A DNA stretch of 64,000 nt from contig NC_059368.1 in the NCBI RefSeq assembly GCF_019703515.2, forward strand, positions 32,912,891-32,976,890, written 5' to 3'. Every line of letters starts with the position of its first letter. Position 1 is the first letter of the stretch. The notes beneath the pieces are model-generated. The model saw only the letters and a program-made list of their open reading frames with translations. It was not told the origin of the DNA and did not search any database. Positions 20,768 through 32,033 of the stretch are shown in pieces. Position numbers and translations under genes: made by a program. The DNA comes from Myxocyprinus asiaticus (lineage: Eukaryota > Chordata > Actinopteri > Cypriniformes > Catostomidae).

Positions 20768-22640
20768 CAAAGCATCTCCGTCAAAACCTGATCTTTCCAG
20801 ACCACAGGTGAACCAGCTCACAAAACATCTTGGGAAGCCGCCTTCCCTACCCGACGATGCCGCCGCTCCATCTCAACTTTCAGTAAACCTACAGGGCGTC
20901 AACGATCAGCAAATCCGGATCTTCATCCAGATCTCAGTCATGTAGGAGACCTCCCTCAGTCGAGCCACCGCATCTACAGCATCCAGAATGCATGACCCGG
21001 TGCTGGAAGGCCGTAAAAAGCATCGCATCAAGGCAGCAGCTGATCCCCATCAGAAATACGATAAGTTCTCTATCATATTCATCATTTTGCATTTAGAGGA
21101 TGGTTTAAGGGTCTTAGGCTTTCTGCTGCCAATGTTATCTATTCATCACAACTCTCATCTGCATCAATATCACATTCAAGCAGCAATATTTCATTTCTAT
21201 AGAGCATTTGGCTCTCATAGTTCATGGTTGGCGATCATGCGTTTCACAGCATGACGACCGTGCCATGGCTGGTAACTGAGTTAAGGTTCACAATGCATGA
21301 TTCAGTCACCGTGTTGCATGCTTGAGTGTACCCCTTTTGGGGAATCAAGATCTATTATTTATGCATGTCATGATGCACAAGTCCATATCGTATGGGGTCT
21401 ATTACTCCATTCAGTTAAGATGATGCATTGTTTTGTTGGTCGCTCCTATCGCACATAAATCATGAAGTGTTTCTTACTTCATACATCTACTTCCACGTTC
21501 TCCAAATAAGGAAGCACCACTTGTTGTTGTGTGCCTCTGACACCAAGTGGCAGGATCTGCTCATTACATTTCCGTTTTTCAACAGCTCATTTCATTACCA
21601 GCGCAATGCATTTTGCTGCCTTATATTATCAAGTCAAACAGGGGTGTGATTCCCATTCCACAGTCATGTTTATGTTTTATTACTAATTCAGGGATCATTA
21701 CAGAGCAGAAATTTGTATTATATGGCTCTCCGTAGATCATTTATTCTCTTATCACTGTTCGGACCATGTTTCAATCAATGGGGACTTTCTAAGCATTGGG
21801 GCTTTATCAATGTCCCAAATTGCAAAGCTCATTACAAGTTTAACAACTATGTTAGCATAACTACATTACATTTTATTTTAAGTATCAATGCATTTCAGTC
21901 TTTGCTCCGTTCACTTTCAATGTGCTCATGGTTGGGGCAGTTACATTTAGTAGCAGGTAAGTAAGGTTTTGTTTACTCATTGGATAAACCTGTGCCAAAT
22001 TCGTTTTTTCACAGTGTTCAAAATTTCAAAAGCTCATTATGTCAATTCCACTACAATTAGTTTTCCATATCTGCTGGTAAGACATACATTTTCTCATAAT
22101 GCTTTCTACGTTATTTCTACAACTATGTTTTCCAAACCACATAATTTATTTATTTTTAAAGTTACAATGCAACTTGCTCTCCACTCTTTTCACTGTTAAT
22201 CTATTTGCGGTCAGGGCAGCTTACATTTAGCAGCAGGTAAGTAAGATTTGTTCACTCTTGATAAAACTGTGTCGGATTAGCGTTTCTTGCAAGGTAGATG
22301 ACGAATATTCAGTTGACTGAGTCTTTACATGTTCATGGACCATGCGTCGTGTTGCTGGTTTTACAGCCTTTATCAGGAGATTCAACTTCAAACACCACAT
22401 CTTTCGCTCCACATACTTTAACCCCATCCAAGGCTGGGCATGTCGCCCTCCTCACCAAAGCAAACATCTAAATGCTTCCAAAATGTATACCCACCCTTCC
22501 CGCTGATTGGCCCATTTAGGCATCATGTGGCAAATTTTATTCACTGTCCATCTCACAACTGAGTGTAGAAGTAGTCCCCACATTTAATTCTCTGTTGGCA
22601 GTCTTATCTGGATCCTACCAATATTTTAAGCTTCTGTCCA
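20768..22640 (+). other. 5' internal region of the right YR retroelement
   Basis: Homologous to 18500-19700 inverted as far as about 22000. It includes a partial tandem duplication: ACATTTAGTAGCAGGTAAGT at 21945 recurs as ACATTTAGCAGCAGGTAAGT near 22226, about 280 bp apart, with similar flanks. No gag or RT domain is recognised. Short open frames here have no named relatives. Confidence 0.55.
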
Positions 22641-22650
22641 TACACATTCG

Positions 22651-23375
22651 GTGCAATTCTCTGCTCCTCTATTCCTGTGCCACTCACAGCTCCACTCTGT
22701 ATGTTTAAACCCTTTGCTAGATTCTGCTAAAGATTTGATAAGGCATAGTTTTGCCCCCTATACACGCAAAGCTTACGATTCTGCTAGGTTTCAATATGCT
22801 TCATTTTTGCATCTCTCACAAGACCCCTTTATTCCCAGTGTAACGTCAACTGTTTGTGCTTTCATTGCTTTCTGTTTTAACGTCTGATTATTGAAACCTT
22901 CATCCATTAATAAATGGTGGCGGGCTTTCTGTTTCACGCTATATGTCATTCGCCCAAATTCCCTAATCTTTTCTTCTTTTCATCCATCTGGCTAAATCTA
23001 AGAGGTATCAGAAAAATCTCCCCTACCATTCCCGGTAAAAAGCTTCCTATCACTTTAGACATTCTACACCTCCTTATTTCCACTCTCAGAGCAGGCTGTT
23101 TTTATAAATTCGATGACATTCTTTAGAAGCTGTTTTTCTTATGGCATTTTCAGCTTTTTGAGGTGTGGGGAATTCACGTCATATTCTCTAGTTTTCTTGC
23201 CTCTTGACATTTAACTTTTTCTGATATTTCTTTTTCTCCATAAAACTTAAACAGATAGTTTAGATCATGGTTGCACAATTAAAATTTCTAAAGTTCCCAA
23301 TCATTCCTTTTGCCCAGCCTCGATGATAAATGATCTTAAGTCACAGTCTCACGCTTCATCTGCCTCCCCCTTATT
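22651..23375 (+). pseudogene. Tyrosine recombinase, N-terminal and central part (right copy)
   Basis: Core-binding domain RHSFAPYTRKAYDSARFQYA and TVCAFIAFCFN; after a shift, GIRKISPTIPGKKLPITLDI and LHLLISTLRAGCF. Through further stops come FLWHF.LFEVWGIHVIF and KISKVPNHSFCP, the region around the first catalytic Arg, where the expected RCGEF reads as EVWGI in one frame. The sequence ends at SHASSASPL, where an L1-like LINE is inserted (23376). It continues at 29816. Confidence 0.8.
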
Positions 23376-24463
23376 TTTTTTTTATTTTATTTTATTTTTT
23401 TTTTTTTGTTATTAACCATTTTTATTGATTCCAGTCACAGATTAAATAAACATTACAGAAAATACGGAATCAAATTATATGAACTTAAAACCCTTCCCTC
23501 CGAACATACCCCCCCACCCAACACAAACGCACACCTCAGTCAATTAATAATGACATTTAAATAAACAATAAATCCACAGAAAGTATTTAGAACAAAAAAC
23601 AAAAACAAAAAACATAGGAAGTATAATTTAAAAAACAAAACAAAAACAAAAACAAAACAATAAGAATGTACACACATTTAACATTGTCTGTCTCCCTCCA
23701 CTGCCTCCCCCCAAGAGACCTCCAAAAAGTCAAAATAACTGCCCCATTTTTTATTAAATAAACCCATGTTGCCCAGCTTTCTATATGTCATCCCCTCAAA
23801 TGCCGCCACCCTGCACATCTCCGTACACTACTCCCGAAACGAGGACTCTCCAGCTGACTTCCATCCCCTAAGGATGACCTGTCATCCAATCATAACACCA
23901 GCCAGGACCCAATTCTTTATGTACCCATCCCCTATATTGATGACTGTCCCACTGCCTAGAATACAGAGTCTGGGGCAAAATGAAATTTGAGTGCCCAATA
24001 TATCACACATAAAACTCTGAACCCTCAGCCAAAATTCTTGGATCTTAACACAACACCAAAAAACATGGGTTGTGTCCCCATCTTCTAATTGGCAGCAGGT
24101 GGGTGTGTCTTTAAGACCAAGCCTATACAATCTAGAGGGGGTCCAATAGAATCAATGTAAGATCTTAAATTGCATCAGATGCACCCTTGCATCTCTAGAT
24201 GTAGACTTGACGTTTTTTTTAGAATCCTAGCGCACACTCCCTCCTCCAGTACCAAGTGTAAATCTTTCTCCCATAATCTCTTGAGAGAAGTTGAAGCTCC
24301 GTCCCCCAGACTCTGAATTAACAGGGAGTAATACACTGATGCCACATGACCTTTTCTAAAAGCAGTAATCACCACTCCCAGAGGATTTGCCGCTTTAGGG
24401 GGGTGTACGCTACTCCCAAAAATAGTACAGAGCAGGTGGCGCAGCTGTAAATACCTAAAGAAC

Positions 24464-24531
24464 TGAGATCTGGGAATCCTAAAATGTTGAACCATATTTT
24501 CAAAGGATCTCAACACTCCACTCTGATATAG
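24464..24531 (-). repeat. 68-bp segment, source copy of an inverted duplication
   Basis: Starts TGAGATCTGGGAATCC and ends CACTCCACTCTGATATAG. It lies in a continuous ORF2 C-terminal frame (SGVLRSFENMVQHFRIPRS), so this is the original location. Perfect inverted partner at 25411-25478. Confidence 0.95.
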
Positions 24532-25410
24532 GTCACCGAATGTATTAACCTCCCTCACAATCCACTCTGACCAGCAGAAAGGGGACTTATTAATACATAA
24601 TTTTGGGTTCAGGCACATGCTTGAGGCAACATTTCTGGACTCTGGACACTTTTGTCCATACCAAAATGAGAGATAACAGGGTGCAACTTAACTTCTCCGT
24701 TTAGTTTAATAGAAAGGCTTTACAATAGCAAAATAGGGGCAAGAACTTCCTGTTCAATACAAAACCAGGGAGGGGCTCTCTCAGGTGGAAGTGACCATGA
24801 GCCAAATGTCTGAGACCGAATGCATAACAATAAAACAAAATCTTGGGTAGGCCTAGTCCACCTTTGTCAATCAGCCTATGTAACTTACTGAAATATAATC
24901 TGAGATGCTTACCATTCCAAATGAAGGACTTCCCTATGCTATCAAATTGCTTGAAATAAGAGAGGGGGACATCTACTGGGAGAGATTGTAGCAGGTAGTT
25001 GAATTTTGGGATACAATACATTTTAATAATATTAACCTTCCCAATTATAAATAAATGTAATGAAGCCCACCTGCCCACATCGCTCAAAAAATGTTTTATT
25101 AAGGGTTTATAAATGTGCTCTAAATAAATCACACAAATTTGCTGGGAATAAATGCCCAAATACTTAATGCCCTGTTTAGGCCACTGGAAGGAGCTCGGCT
25201 GAAAAGTCGTTACTGGGCAGTACACTGTCAGAGCTGGATCAGGGAAATTGGATGGTAACTCTTACACTCACTTGTATCTTTGTCCTTTTTAAGTATCAGA
25301 CTGATCTGGGCTTGTGTCATGGTTGGTGGAAGCTTTCCATTCTTTAACTTCTAACAAAAGTGGAGCCAGTTCTGTAGCATAAGATCTAAAAAATTCAGAG
25401 GCAAAGCCAT

Positions 25411-25478
25411 CTATATCAGAGTGGAGTGTTGAGATCCTTTGAAAATATGGTTCAACATTTTAGGATTCCCAGATCTCA
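25411..25478 (+). repeat. 68-bp inverted duplicate inserted in the RT region
   Basis: Exact reverse complement of 24464-24531, lying between the two halves of a conserved RT segment (GEVIKGL and DGFASEFF), which it interrupts. Confidence 0.95.
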
Positions 25479-26580
25479 TTAACCCCTTAATTACCTCGCC
25501 AAGCTCCTCCAAGGTTATCTCAGAATTTTTTGCTCAGTCGTCAGTTTAAGGAGTTCTAATGGTTCCACAAAGTTTCTAATATCTTCATCAGTAGACGAAG
25601 ATGTGGAACTATAGAGATCAAGATAGAATTCTTTAAAAGCATTATTAATATCAATGGCCGAGGTAAATATTTCACCACCAGCAGATTTCACTGAAGGAAG
25701 GGTAGAAAAAGAATCTCTCTGCTTTATATATCTAGCCAAAAGCTTCATGCTTTGTCCCCTTACTCAAAGTATGACTGTCTTGCCCTGAATAGCCAAAACT
25801 CCACCTTCCGTGACAAATTAGTATTATATCTGTATTTCAATAGGGTCAATTCTCTGAGGCCATCAGACAACATTTGGCACTTCAGCTTTGCCTCGACACT
25901 TTTAATATTCCCTTCCAACTCTACAAGCTCTCGTGCCTTGGATTTTTTGGTGAATGAGGCATACTGTATGATCCGACCCCTAAGAACTGCCTTAAGTGCC
26001 TCCCAAGCCACGCTCACAGAGGATACTTAGGACCAGTTGGTCTCCATATAAACATTGAATTCAGCCTTTAACATTTGTTGGAATTCAGGATTTTGCAAAA
26101 GGGATACATTAAAGTGCCAACTATATGATTTCTTTTTCTCTGTATGTGGCAACACTTCTAAACTCACCAGGGCATGATCTGAGACTAAGATGTTTCCAAT
26201 TGAGCAATCACCAATAGATGAAATGAGGGACTTAGATATATATATAAAAAAAATCTATTCTAGAATAAATCTTATGGACTTATGAAAAAAATGTATAGTT
26301 ACTACCAGATGGGTTCAAAAGTCTCCAAATATCTGAAAGACCAAGATTTTTACACATCCTGTGAAGCATTAACGTTGCTCTAGGGGGATTACACACTTTT
26401 GCTTCACTATGATCAAGGACTGAGTCCATCAATAGATTAAAGTCTCCTCCTAATATTATATCCTGAGGGGTGCCAGCGGCTTGTAACATCCCTTCAAGAT
26501 CTATAAAACAGCGTTAGGTGTGTAAATTTTAGCCAAAATCAAACTTTGCCCCTGACTTTATCTTGAATCTGTTTGAGATA

Positions 26581-27828
26581 CACTATATTGCCAAAAGTAT
26601 TCGCTCACCCATCCAAATAATTGAATTCAGGTGTTCCAATCACTTCCATGGCCACAGGTGTATAACATGAAGCACCTAGGCATGCAGACTGCTTCTACAA
26701 ACATTTGTGAAAGAATGGGCCGCTCTCAGGAGCTCAGTGAATTCCAGCGTGGTACTGTGATAGGATGCCACCTGTGCAACAAGTCCAGTCGTGAAATTTC
26801 CTCACTGCTAAATATTCCACAGTCAACTGTCAGTGGTATTATAACAAAGTGGAAGCGATTGGGAATGACAGCAACTCAGCCACGAAGTGGTAGGCCATGT
26901 AAAATGACAGAGCGGTGTAAGCGGATGCTAAGGCGCATAGTGCGCAGAGGTCGCCAACTTTCTGCAGAGTCAATCGCTACAGACCTCCAAAGTTCATGTG
27001 GCCTTCAGATTAGCTCAAGAACAGTGCGTAGAGAGCTTCATGGAGTGGGTTTCCATGGCTGAGCAGCTGCATCCAAGCCATACATCACCAAGTGCAATGC
27101 AAAGCGTCGGATGCAGTGGTGTAAAGCACGCCGCCACTGGACTCTAGAGCAGTGGAGACGCGTTCTCTGGAGTGATGAATCACGCTTCTCCATCTGGCAA
27201 TCTGATGGATGAGTCTGGGTTTGGCGGTTGCCAGGAGAACGGTACTTGTCTGACTGCATTGTGCCAACTGTGAAGTTTGGTGGAGGGGTGATTATGGTGT
27301 GGGGTTGTTTTTCAGGAGCTGGGCTTGGCCCCTTAGTTCCAGTGAAAGGAACTCCGAATGCTTCAGCATACCAAGAGATTTTGGACAATTCCATGCTCCC
27401 AACTTTGTGGGAACAGTTTGGGGATGGCCCCTTCCTGTTCCAACATGACTGCGCACCAGTGCACAAAGCAAGGTCCATAAAGACATGGATGAGCGAGTTT
27501 GGTGTGGAAGAACTTGACTGGCCTGCAAAGAGTCCTGACCTCAACCCGTTAGAGCACCTTTGGGATGAATTAGAGCGAAGACTGCGAGCCAGGCCTTCTC
27601 GTCCAACATCAGTGTCTGACCTCACAAATGCGCTTCTGGAAGAATGGTCAAAAATTCCCATAAACACACTCCTAAACCTTGTGGAAAGCCTTCCCAGAAG
27701 AGTTGAAGCTGTTATAGCTGCAAAGGGTGGGCCGACGTCATATTAAACCCTATGGATTAAGAATGGGATGTCACTTAAGTTCATATGCGTCTAAAGGCAG
27801 ATGAGCGAATACTTTTGGCAATATAGTG
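26581..27828 (+). mobile_element. Tc1-like transposon with perfect TIRs, recent
   Basis: A 27-bp perfect inverted repeat at both ends (begins CACTATATTGCCAAAAGTAT; 26581-26607 and 27802-27828), flanked by TA duplications (26579-26580, 27829-27830). Length 1248 bp. It is inserted in the endonuclease part of the L1-like ORF2, opposite in orientation to it. Confidence 0.96.
26715..27746 (+). pseudogene. Tc1 transposase with two in-frame stops
   Basis: One frame of 343 codons from the ATG at 26715 (MGRSQELSEFQRGTVIG) to TAA at 27744-27746, broken only by TGA at 27060-27062 and at about 27210. At both places the expected residue is Arg, so CGA to TGA (CpG decay) is the simplest cause. The N-terminal helix-turn-helix pair has SGRPCKMTERCKRML. 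The catalytic residues are intact: Asp in WSDESRF (27174-27176), Asp in [11 protein letters not shown] (27447-27449) and Glu in [10 protein letters not shown] (27552-27554), with DD34E spacing. It cannot make a full protein without readthrough. Confidence 0.95.
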
Positions 27829-28891
27829 TATTTGAATTGTAGATGCTTACTTATCTGTGTAATGACTCCCCTGCTCTTACTGAAGCCAGCACTAAAGAAA
27901 ACATGTCCACCCCATATCTTCCCAAATTTTTCAGCTTCTTGTTGGGAAAGATTCATTTCTTGAAGAAACACTATATCATATTTCTTAAGTTTAAGAAGAG
28001 AAATAACCTTCCTTCTTTTTATGAGGTGCCCCACAACCAATTGACATTCCACATGGAGAGAGACAATCCACTCAACATTTGACATTTTAACATATTAGAA
28101 AAAATAGATTGTGTCAAAAATTAAATTATAAAGACCACATTCAAACATTATTGCAGCAATCAAACCCCAAACCAAACAGAAAAAAAGAAAAATGTGCGCA
28201 TTAACCCCGCACATGAAAGTGCCAACTGGTGTCCATCCCTTTAAACTCAAACAGTCCATGTATGCCTATGAGAGCCCCTGCAACAACTTTGCCTTCGGAT
28301 TACTCAAGCTCTGTGTTTCTATACAAATTTTGTGAGAAAGAATTACACAACAGAAGACAATCTATAAAACAAAGTCCAGCCAATAGGCAGAATAAACACA
28401 AAAAAGGTGTAGATTCTGCCACATAACTCTCCTGAAGGTATGTTCCTTCACAAAACAAACTCCAGCTGCTAGTGGAACTAGCACAAAAAAAGGCTGCTCA
28501 GTTTCCTCAGACGGTCAAACGAATGTTCAGTGAGCCGGCCTATTCGACTGCTACATGAGTGCAACAAATGACCCAATCACTCCAATGCCCTGCAAGAAAT
28601 ACTCAACAAAACAGACTCCAACCAATAGGAGGCATAAACACAAAGAATGTGCAGATTCATCCACAACACTGTCCCGAAGGAGTGCTACTACACTAAACAA
28701 ACTACAGCCGCTAGGCAGAACCAGCACAAATGAAACAAAAATGGTGCTCAGTTTCCTCGGACAGTCAAGTGAATGTTCAGTGTGTTGGTCAACTTGGCTG
28801 CAATGTGAGTACCACAAAATAACTTACTCAGTCCATTGACTATATGAAGGACATCGCTTGCTGGGGACATATAAATATTTTTCAGCCATCC

Positions 28892-29667
28892 TTAGCATCT
28901 ATTCTCAATTTGTCCGGGAACATCAGTGCAGAAGCGACGTAAGAGATTCTTGCATTCCTTGAATCGATCACGTTTCTCTCTTGTCAAATTTCCAAAGTCT
29001 GGGAACAAGAAAATGCTGTGGTTCTTCCAAGAAAGCCTTCCTTTACTCCTCGCATCATGTAACACGAGATCTTTATCGGATGATCTCAGAAATTTGGCCA
29101 GAATTGATCTGGGCCTGTCTCCCTCAGCGGATCGCCAAGCCATAACCCTGTGAGCTCGCTCGATTTCAAGCTTATGGCCTGTTATGTCGAGCAGACTCAG
29201 AAAGAGCCCGTCCAGGAATTTCACCATATCCCGACCTTCTTCGTCCTCAGGAATTCCAACAATTCGGATGTTATTCCACCGGTTACAATTCTCCAAGTCC
29301 TCCAACTTCTCCAAAAGTCCTCCAACTGCTCCAAATCCACCTTGGTAGCTAGCGGATTAGCAGCTAATTCCCTCTCCGATGACTCCAGTTAATCGATCCG
29401 TTTCTTGACATCCCCTACTCTTGTAACCACCTCAGTAAATTTAGTCTCCATGGCAGTGATCGATCGATGTATTACAGCAAGATCCTCCAAATCAGCAACG
29501 ACCTTCGTCAGCATTACCGACATGTTCAGCAATTCATGCCGAATTTCCCTAACTTCTCTGGCCAAATCAGCTCCCGGGCTTGTGGCCTGCTGCTCAGGGG
29601 CATCAGCTTGAGCACATAAGTGTCTCTTAATGTCTCCAGAGCCCAAAGATTTTGAATTCTTTGACAT
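28892..29667 (-). pseudogene. L1-like ORF1 protein
   Basis: The N-terminal part (29667-29389) is a coiled-coil-like segment (REVREIRHELLNMSVMLTKV, AVIHRSITAMETKFTEVV). After a stop, the RRM/C-terminal region follows (29314-28892): NNIRIVGIPEDEEGRDMVKF, LEIERAHRV, RPRSILAKFLRSSDKD and EKRDRFKECKNLLRR. This matches the L1 ORF1p layout (trimerising coiled coil, RRM, CTD), an RNA-binding chaperone of the LINE RNP. One stop or frame break lies between the two parts near 29390. Confidence 0.85.
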
Positions 29668-29815
29668 ATTGTCTTCTTAGAACAGTTAAGGATAAGGGTG
29701 TATCGAATCTCACCAGTTTATGACATAAAAAGTATTAAAACTAGCAAAGTGCGCAGAACTCACCGTTCACACGTCCGAACCTTGCATGGCATCATGTCCC
29801 CCCCCCCCCCATTTA

Positions 29816-29956
29816 TTAATTCTTTGGGACTCGCATGACTTGCATCTCATCTTTCCGACACGCTTATACGTTGCGGTCTCTCCCCTTGATCGAATTCCGC
29901 CATTCTTTCAGGATAGGAGCAGCTGCTTTACAAGGACTTCCTGAGTCTTCCATTAA
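29816..29956 (+). pseudogene. Tyrosine recombinase, middle piece (right copy)
   Basis: FGTRMTCISSFRHAYTLRSL, then EFRHSFRIGAAALQGLPESS: the conserved HxxR block with an intact Arg. It ends at a TTAA (29953-29956) where piggyBac is inserted. Continues at 31881. Confidence 0.88.
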
Positions 29957-30527
29957 CCCTCTGGGGTCTGAGGGTGTTTTGGGCCCTGGAGAAGTTTTGA
30001 CATGCCTTGACATTTGTGTTTTTTTCAGTTGCTTAAAAACATATTAATGACTAAAGTCTGATAACACTGTATTCAGCACAAACTGGGCTACAATAATATG
30101 TGAACAACATGTATGTACATGTTTGTATTTTTGAGAAAATAAAGTTTATGCGTGGTTTTTGAAAAAACAAAAATTGTAAGTCACTGAAATAAGGCCATAT
30201 AACACATACTAAACATTTGTTCACAAGACTTTTGAGAACTGGATCTTGTAGCCTAGAGTTTTTGCTACAAAAATGATGTGAAACCCATCCTGATCACTCA
30301 TTCATACAAAACAATATAGTCATTTAACCTTTGTAAGACACTTTTAGTGTTAGAAAGGCCATATGCGAGGAGGCGTGGATGATCATGAATAATGATGTGA
30401 TTCACACCTGAGGAGACAAAGACCCCTCCCCTGAGAGAGAATGAATGTGAGGAGACTTGATGATTAAATGTATTATCTGACTATACATTTTCTTTACATA
30501 AAGACTTTACTTAAAAACTTTAGACCT

Positions 30528-30830
30528 ACACTACCGTTTAAATGTTTTTAGATCTGTAAGATTTTTTAATGTTTTTAAAAGAAGTCTCTTCTGCTCACCA
30601 AGACTGCATTTATTTGATCCAAAATACAGTAAAAACGGCGATATTGCGAAATATTTTTACAATTTAAAATAACTGTTTCTATTTGAATATATTGTAAAAT
30701 GAAATTTATTCCTGTGATCAAAGCTGAATTTTCAGCATCATTACTGCAGTCTTCAGTGTCACATGATCCTTCAGAAATCATTTTAATATGCTGATTTTTG
30801 CTATAATATGCTGATTAATATTGGCATATT
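30528..30830 (+). repeat. Common teleost repeat, Tc1-MITE-like, truncated
   Basis: Begins TACACTACCGTTTAAATG and contains CTTCTGCTCACCAAGACTGC, TTCAGCATCATTACTGCAGT and CACATGATCCTTCAGAAATC, a very widespread fish repeat in my memory. The right terminus is missing. Confidence 0.7.
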
Positions 30831-31109
30831 TACAGCACATTTTACACATTTACACCCAAACAGATATTTGCAAGCACAAGCTTCGTTGATGATAATGAGG
30901 CAGCATAAACGCTAGTTAAAATATAATCTAAACATTCATATTATTTTTATATCATATTACATATCGTATTTGTATCATACAGCATACAATTTAATACCTG
31001 CTTTAGCCGAAACAACATTTAAATGTAACTAAAACTTGCCTATTAGGACATATTTCAAATATCAATACTCTGATTCAGAGTATGGCTGGCAAGTCTGGAA
31101 ATAGTCCAG

Positions 31110-31298
31110 CTAGTAAAATATGTCCATGTTTATATAAAATAGCATGTCAACTAATATGTAAGTAAAACTAAATGACATACTCATCCGAAATTGTATCCTC
31201 GGCTGTATTAAGTCACTCTTCAGACGTTCATCATCGGATTTCCGCTCTTCTTCTGAGAAAAATGTGAACTCTTCATCACTATCCAGGTGCTTTCTCAC
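31110..31298 (-). pseudogene. Possible piggyBac transposase N-terminal remnant
   Basis: MRKHLDSDEEFTFFSEEERK followed by SDDERLKSD: a short acidic stretch of the kind that starts piggyBac-derived transposases. The remainder of the transposase is absent. Weak evidence apart from its position inside a TTAA-flanked element. Confidence 0.4.
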
Positions 31299-31880
31299 AT
31301 GTGTAGTGTGCCATCTTCCAAACGTGCAGAAAAGTGAATGAACTTGATGTTTTTTAAGGCACTGTTGGTGGCGTTTACCATTTGCATTGATCGCCTCAGC
31401 ACATTACCGTATGAATAGTGCGCTCTGCTGGTGGGAGGGATCACATTAGGGATAATTAGCTTAGCCCGGAGAAACTGTACATCACTTTGTTTCATACAGA
31501 TTACATTGCAGAAGAATATTTGTTTTAAATTTGAATTCTTTTATTTAGAAGTAGACATTCTAAGCTTTCTTTCGACATATGTTTCATGTTTGTGTGATAA
31601 ATATTCACAGTGTTTCAGTTCATTTTTGTGACGTGTTTCAGAAAGATGCTCACAGAGACAGAGACGGCTGAAAGCGCACCCTGTTTATTTTCTTTATTTT
31701 ACAAAAGCACAAGTTTTTGTTGTTATTGTGAGTGTACACAAATAAAAGTAGACCCTTTATAGTCTCTAATGATGTCTTACACTTATCTGTATGCCCAAAA
31801 ATGAGTATTTTTAGTTGTTTCTGCTGTTATGAGGAAAAAATCCAGCAGGACGTGCCGGCGCGTCCGTCGACCCCAGAGGG

Positions 31881-31990
31881 TTAAGACACTGGGACGATGG
31901 TCTTCTTCATTATACAAGACATACATATGTTCCAACCTGCATTCAATCAACCAAGCTCAGCTCATATTAAGCTACGCATCAAAGGTACAT
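31881..31990 (+). pseudogene. Tyrosine recombinase, C-terminal piece (right copy)
   Basis: KTLGRWSSSLYKTYICSNLH and SINQAQ: the terminal helix region that carries the nucleophilic tyrosine in this family (here within SSLYKTY). The protein runs out into the tandem array. Confidence 0.85.
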
Positions 31991-32033
31991 TTACATTTTT
32001 ACAAAAAAAAAAATATATATATATATATATATA

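Larger units (their letters stand above)
23880..28085 (-). pseudogene. L1-like ORF2: endonuclease, RT, C-terminal domain; RT core deleted
   Basis: The APE endonuclease starts in LKKYDIVFLQEMNLSQQE (about 28000-27940), is split by the Tc1 element, and resumes with DIILGGDFNLLMDS (about 26460). A linker (SVAWEALKAVLRGRIIQYAS; KLLARYIKQRDSFSTLPS) leads to the RT start (EITLEELGEVIKGL, DGFASEFFRSYATELAPLLL, SECKSYHPISLIQ). The reading then jumps at about 25226 to the post-RT region (QGIKYLGIY, GRWASLHLFIIGKVNIIKMY). The catalytic RT core with the expected FADD is absent. The C-terminus (24618-23882) ends in a Cys/His-rich stretch (THVFWCCVKIQEFW). A 68-bp inverted duplicate disrupts the RT N-terminus at 25411-25478. 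Confidence 0.82.
23376..29815 (-). mobile_element. L1/Tx1-like LINE, nearly full length, inactive
   Basis: Minus-strand LINE inserted in the tyrosine recombinase gene. The poly(A) tail appears as the T-rich run 23376-23409. The 5' end is near the C-run at 29798-29810 (G-run in sense). It has ORF1 (29667-28892), then ORF2 (28085-23882) with endonuclease, RT remnants and a C-terminal zinc-knuckle-like region. Host reading resumes at 29816. A short target duplication such as TTATT is possible but not certain. A Tc1 element (26581-27828) sits in its endonuclease. Confidence 0.85.
29957..31880. mobile_element. piggyBac-type element, non-autonomous
   Basis: TTAA target duplications (29953-29956 and 31881-31884) flank a 12-bp perfect terminal inverted repeat CCCTCTGGGGTC. 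Length 1924 bp. Crossing the TTAA, the recombinase reading frame continues directly (ESSI then KTLGRWSSS), which proves the boundary. No catalytic transposase domain is present, only a short acidic N-terminal-like piece at 31298-31110 and an internal Tc1-type repeat at 30528-30830. Confidence 0.94.

Noticed and set aside
27038..27667. 209-codon minus-strand gene
   Set aside because: Antisense shadow of the Tc1 transposase catalytic domain.
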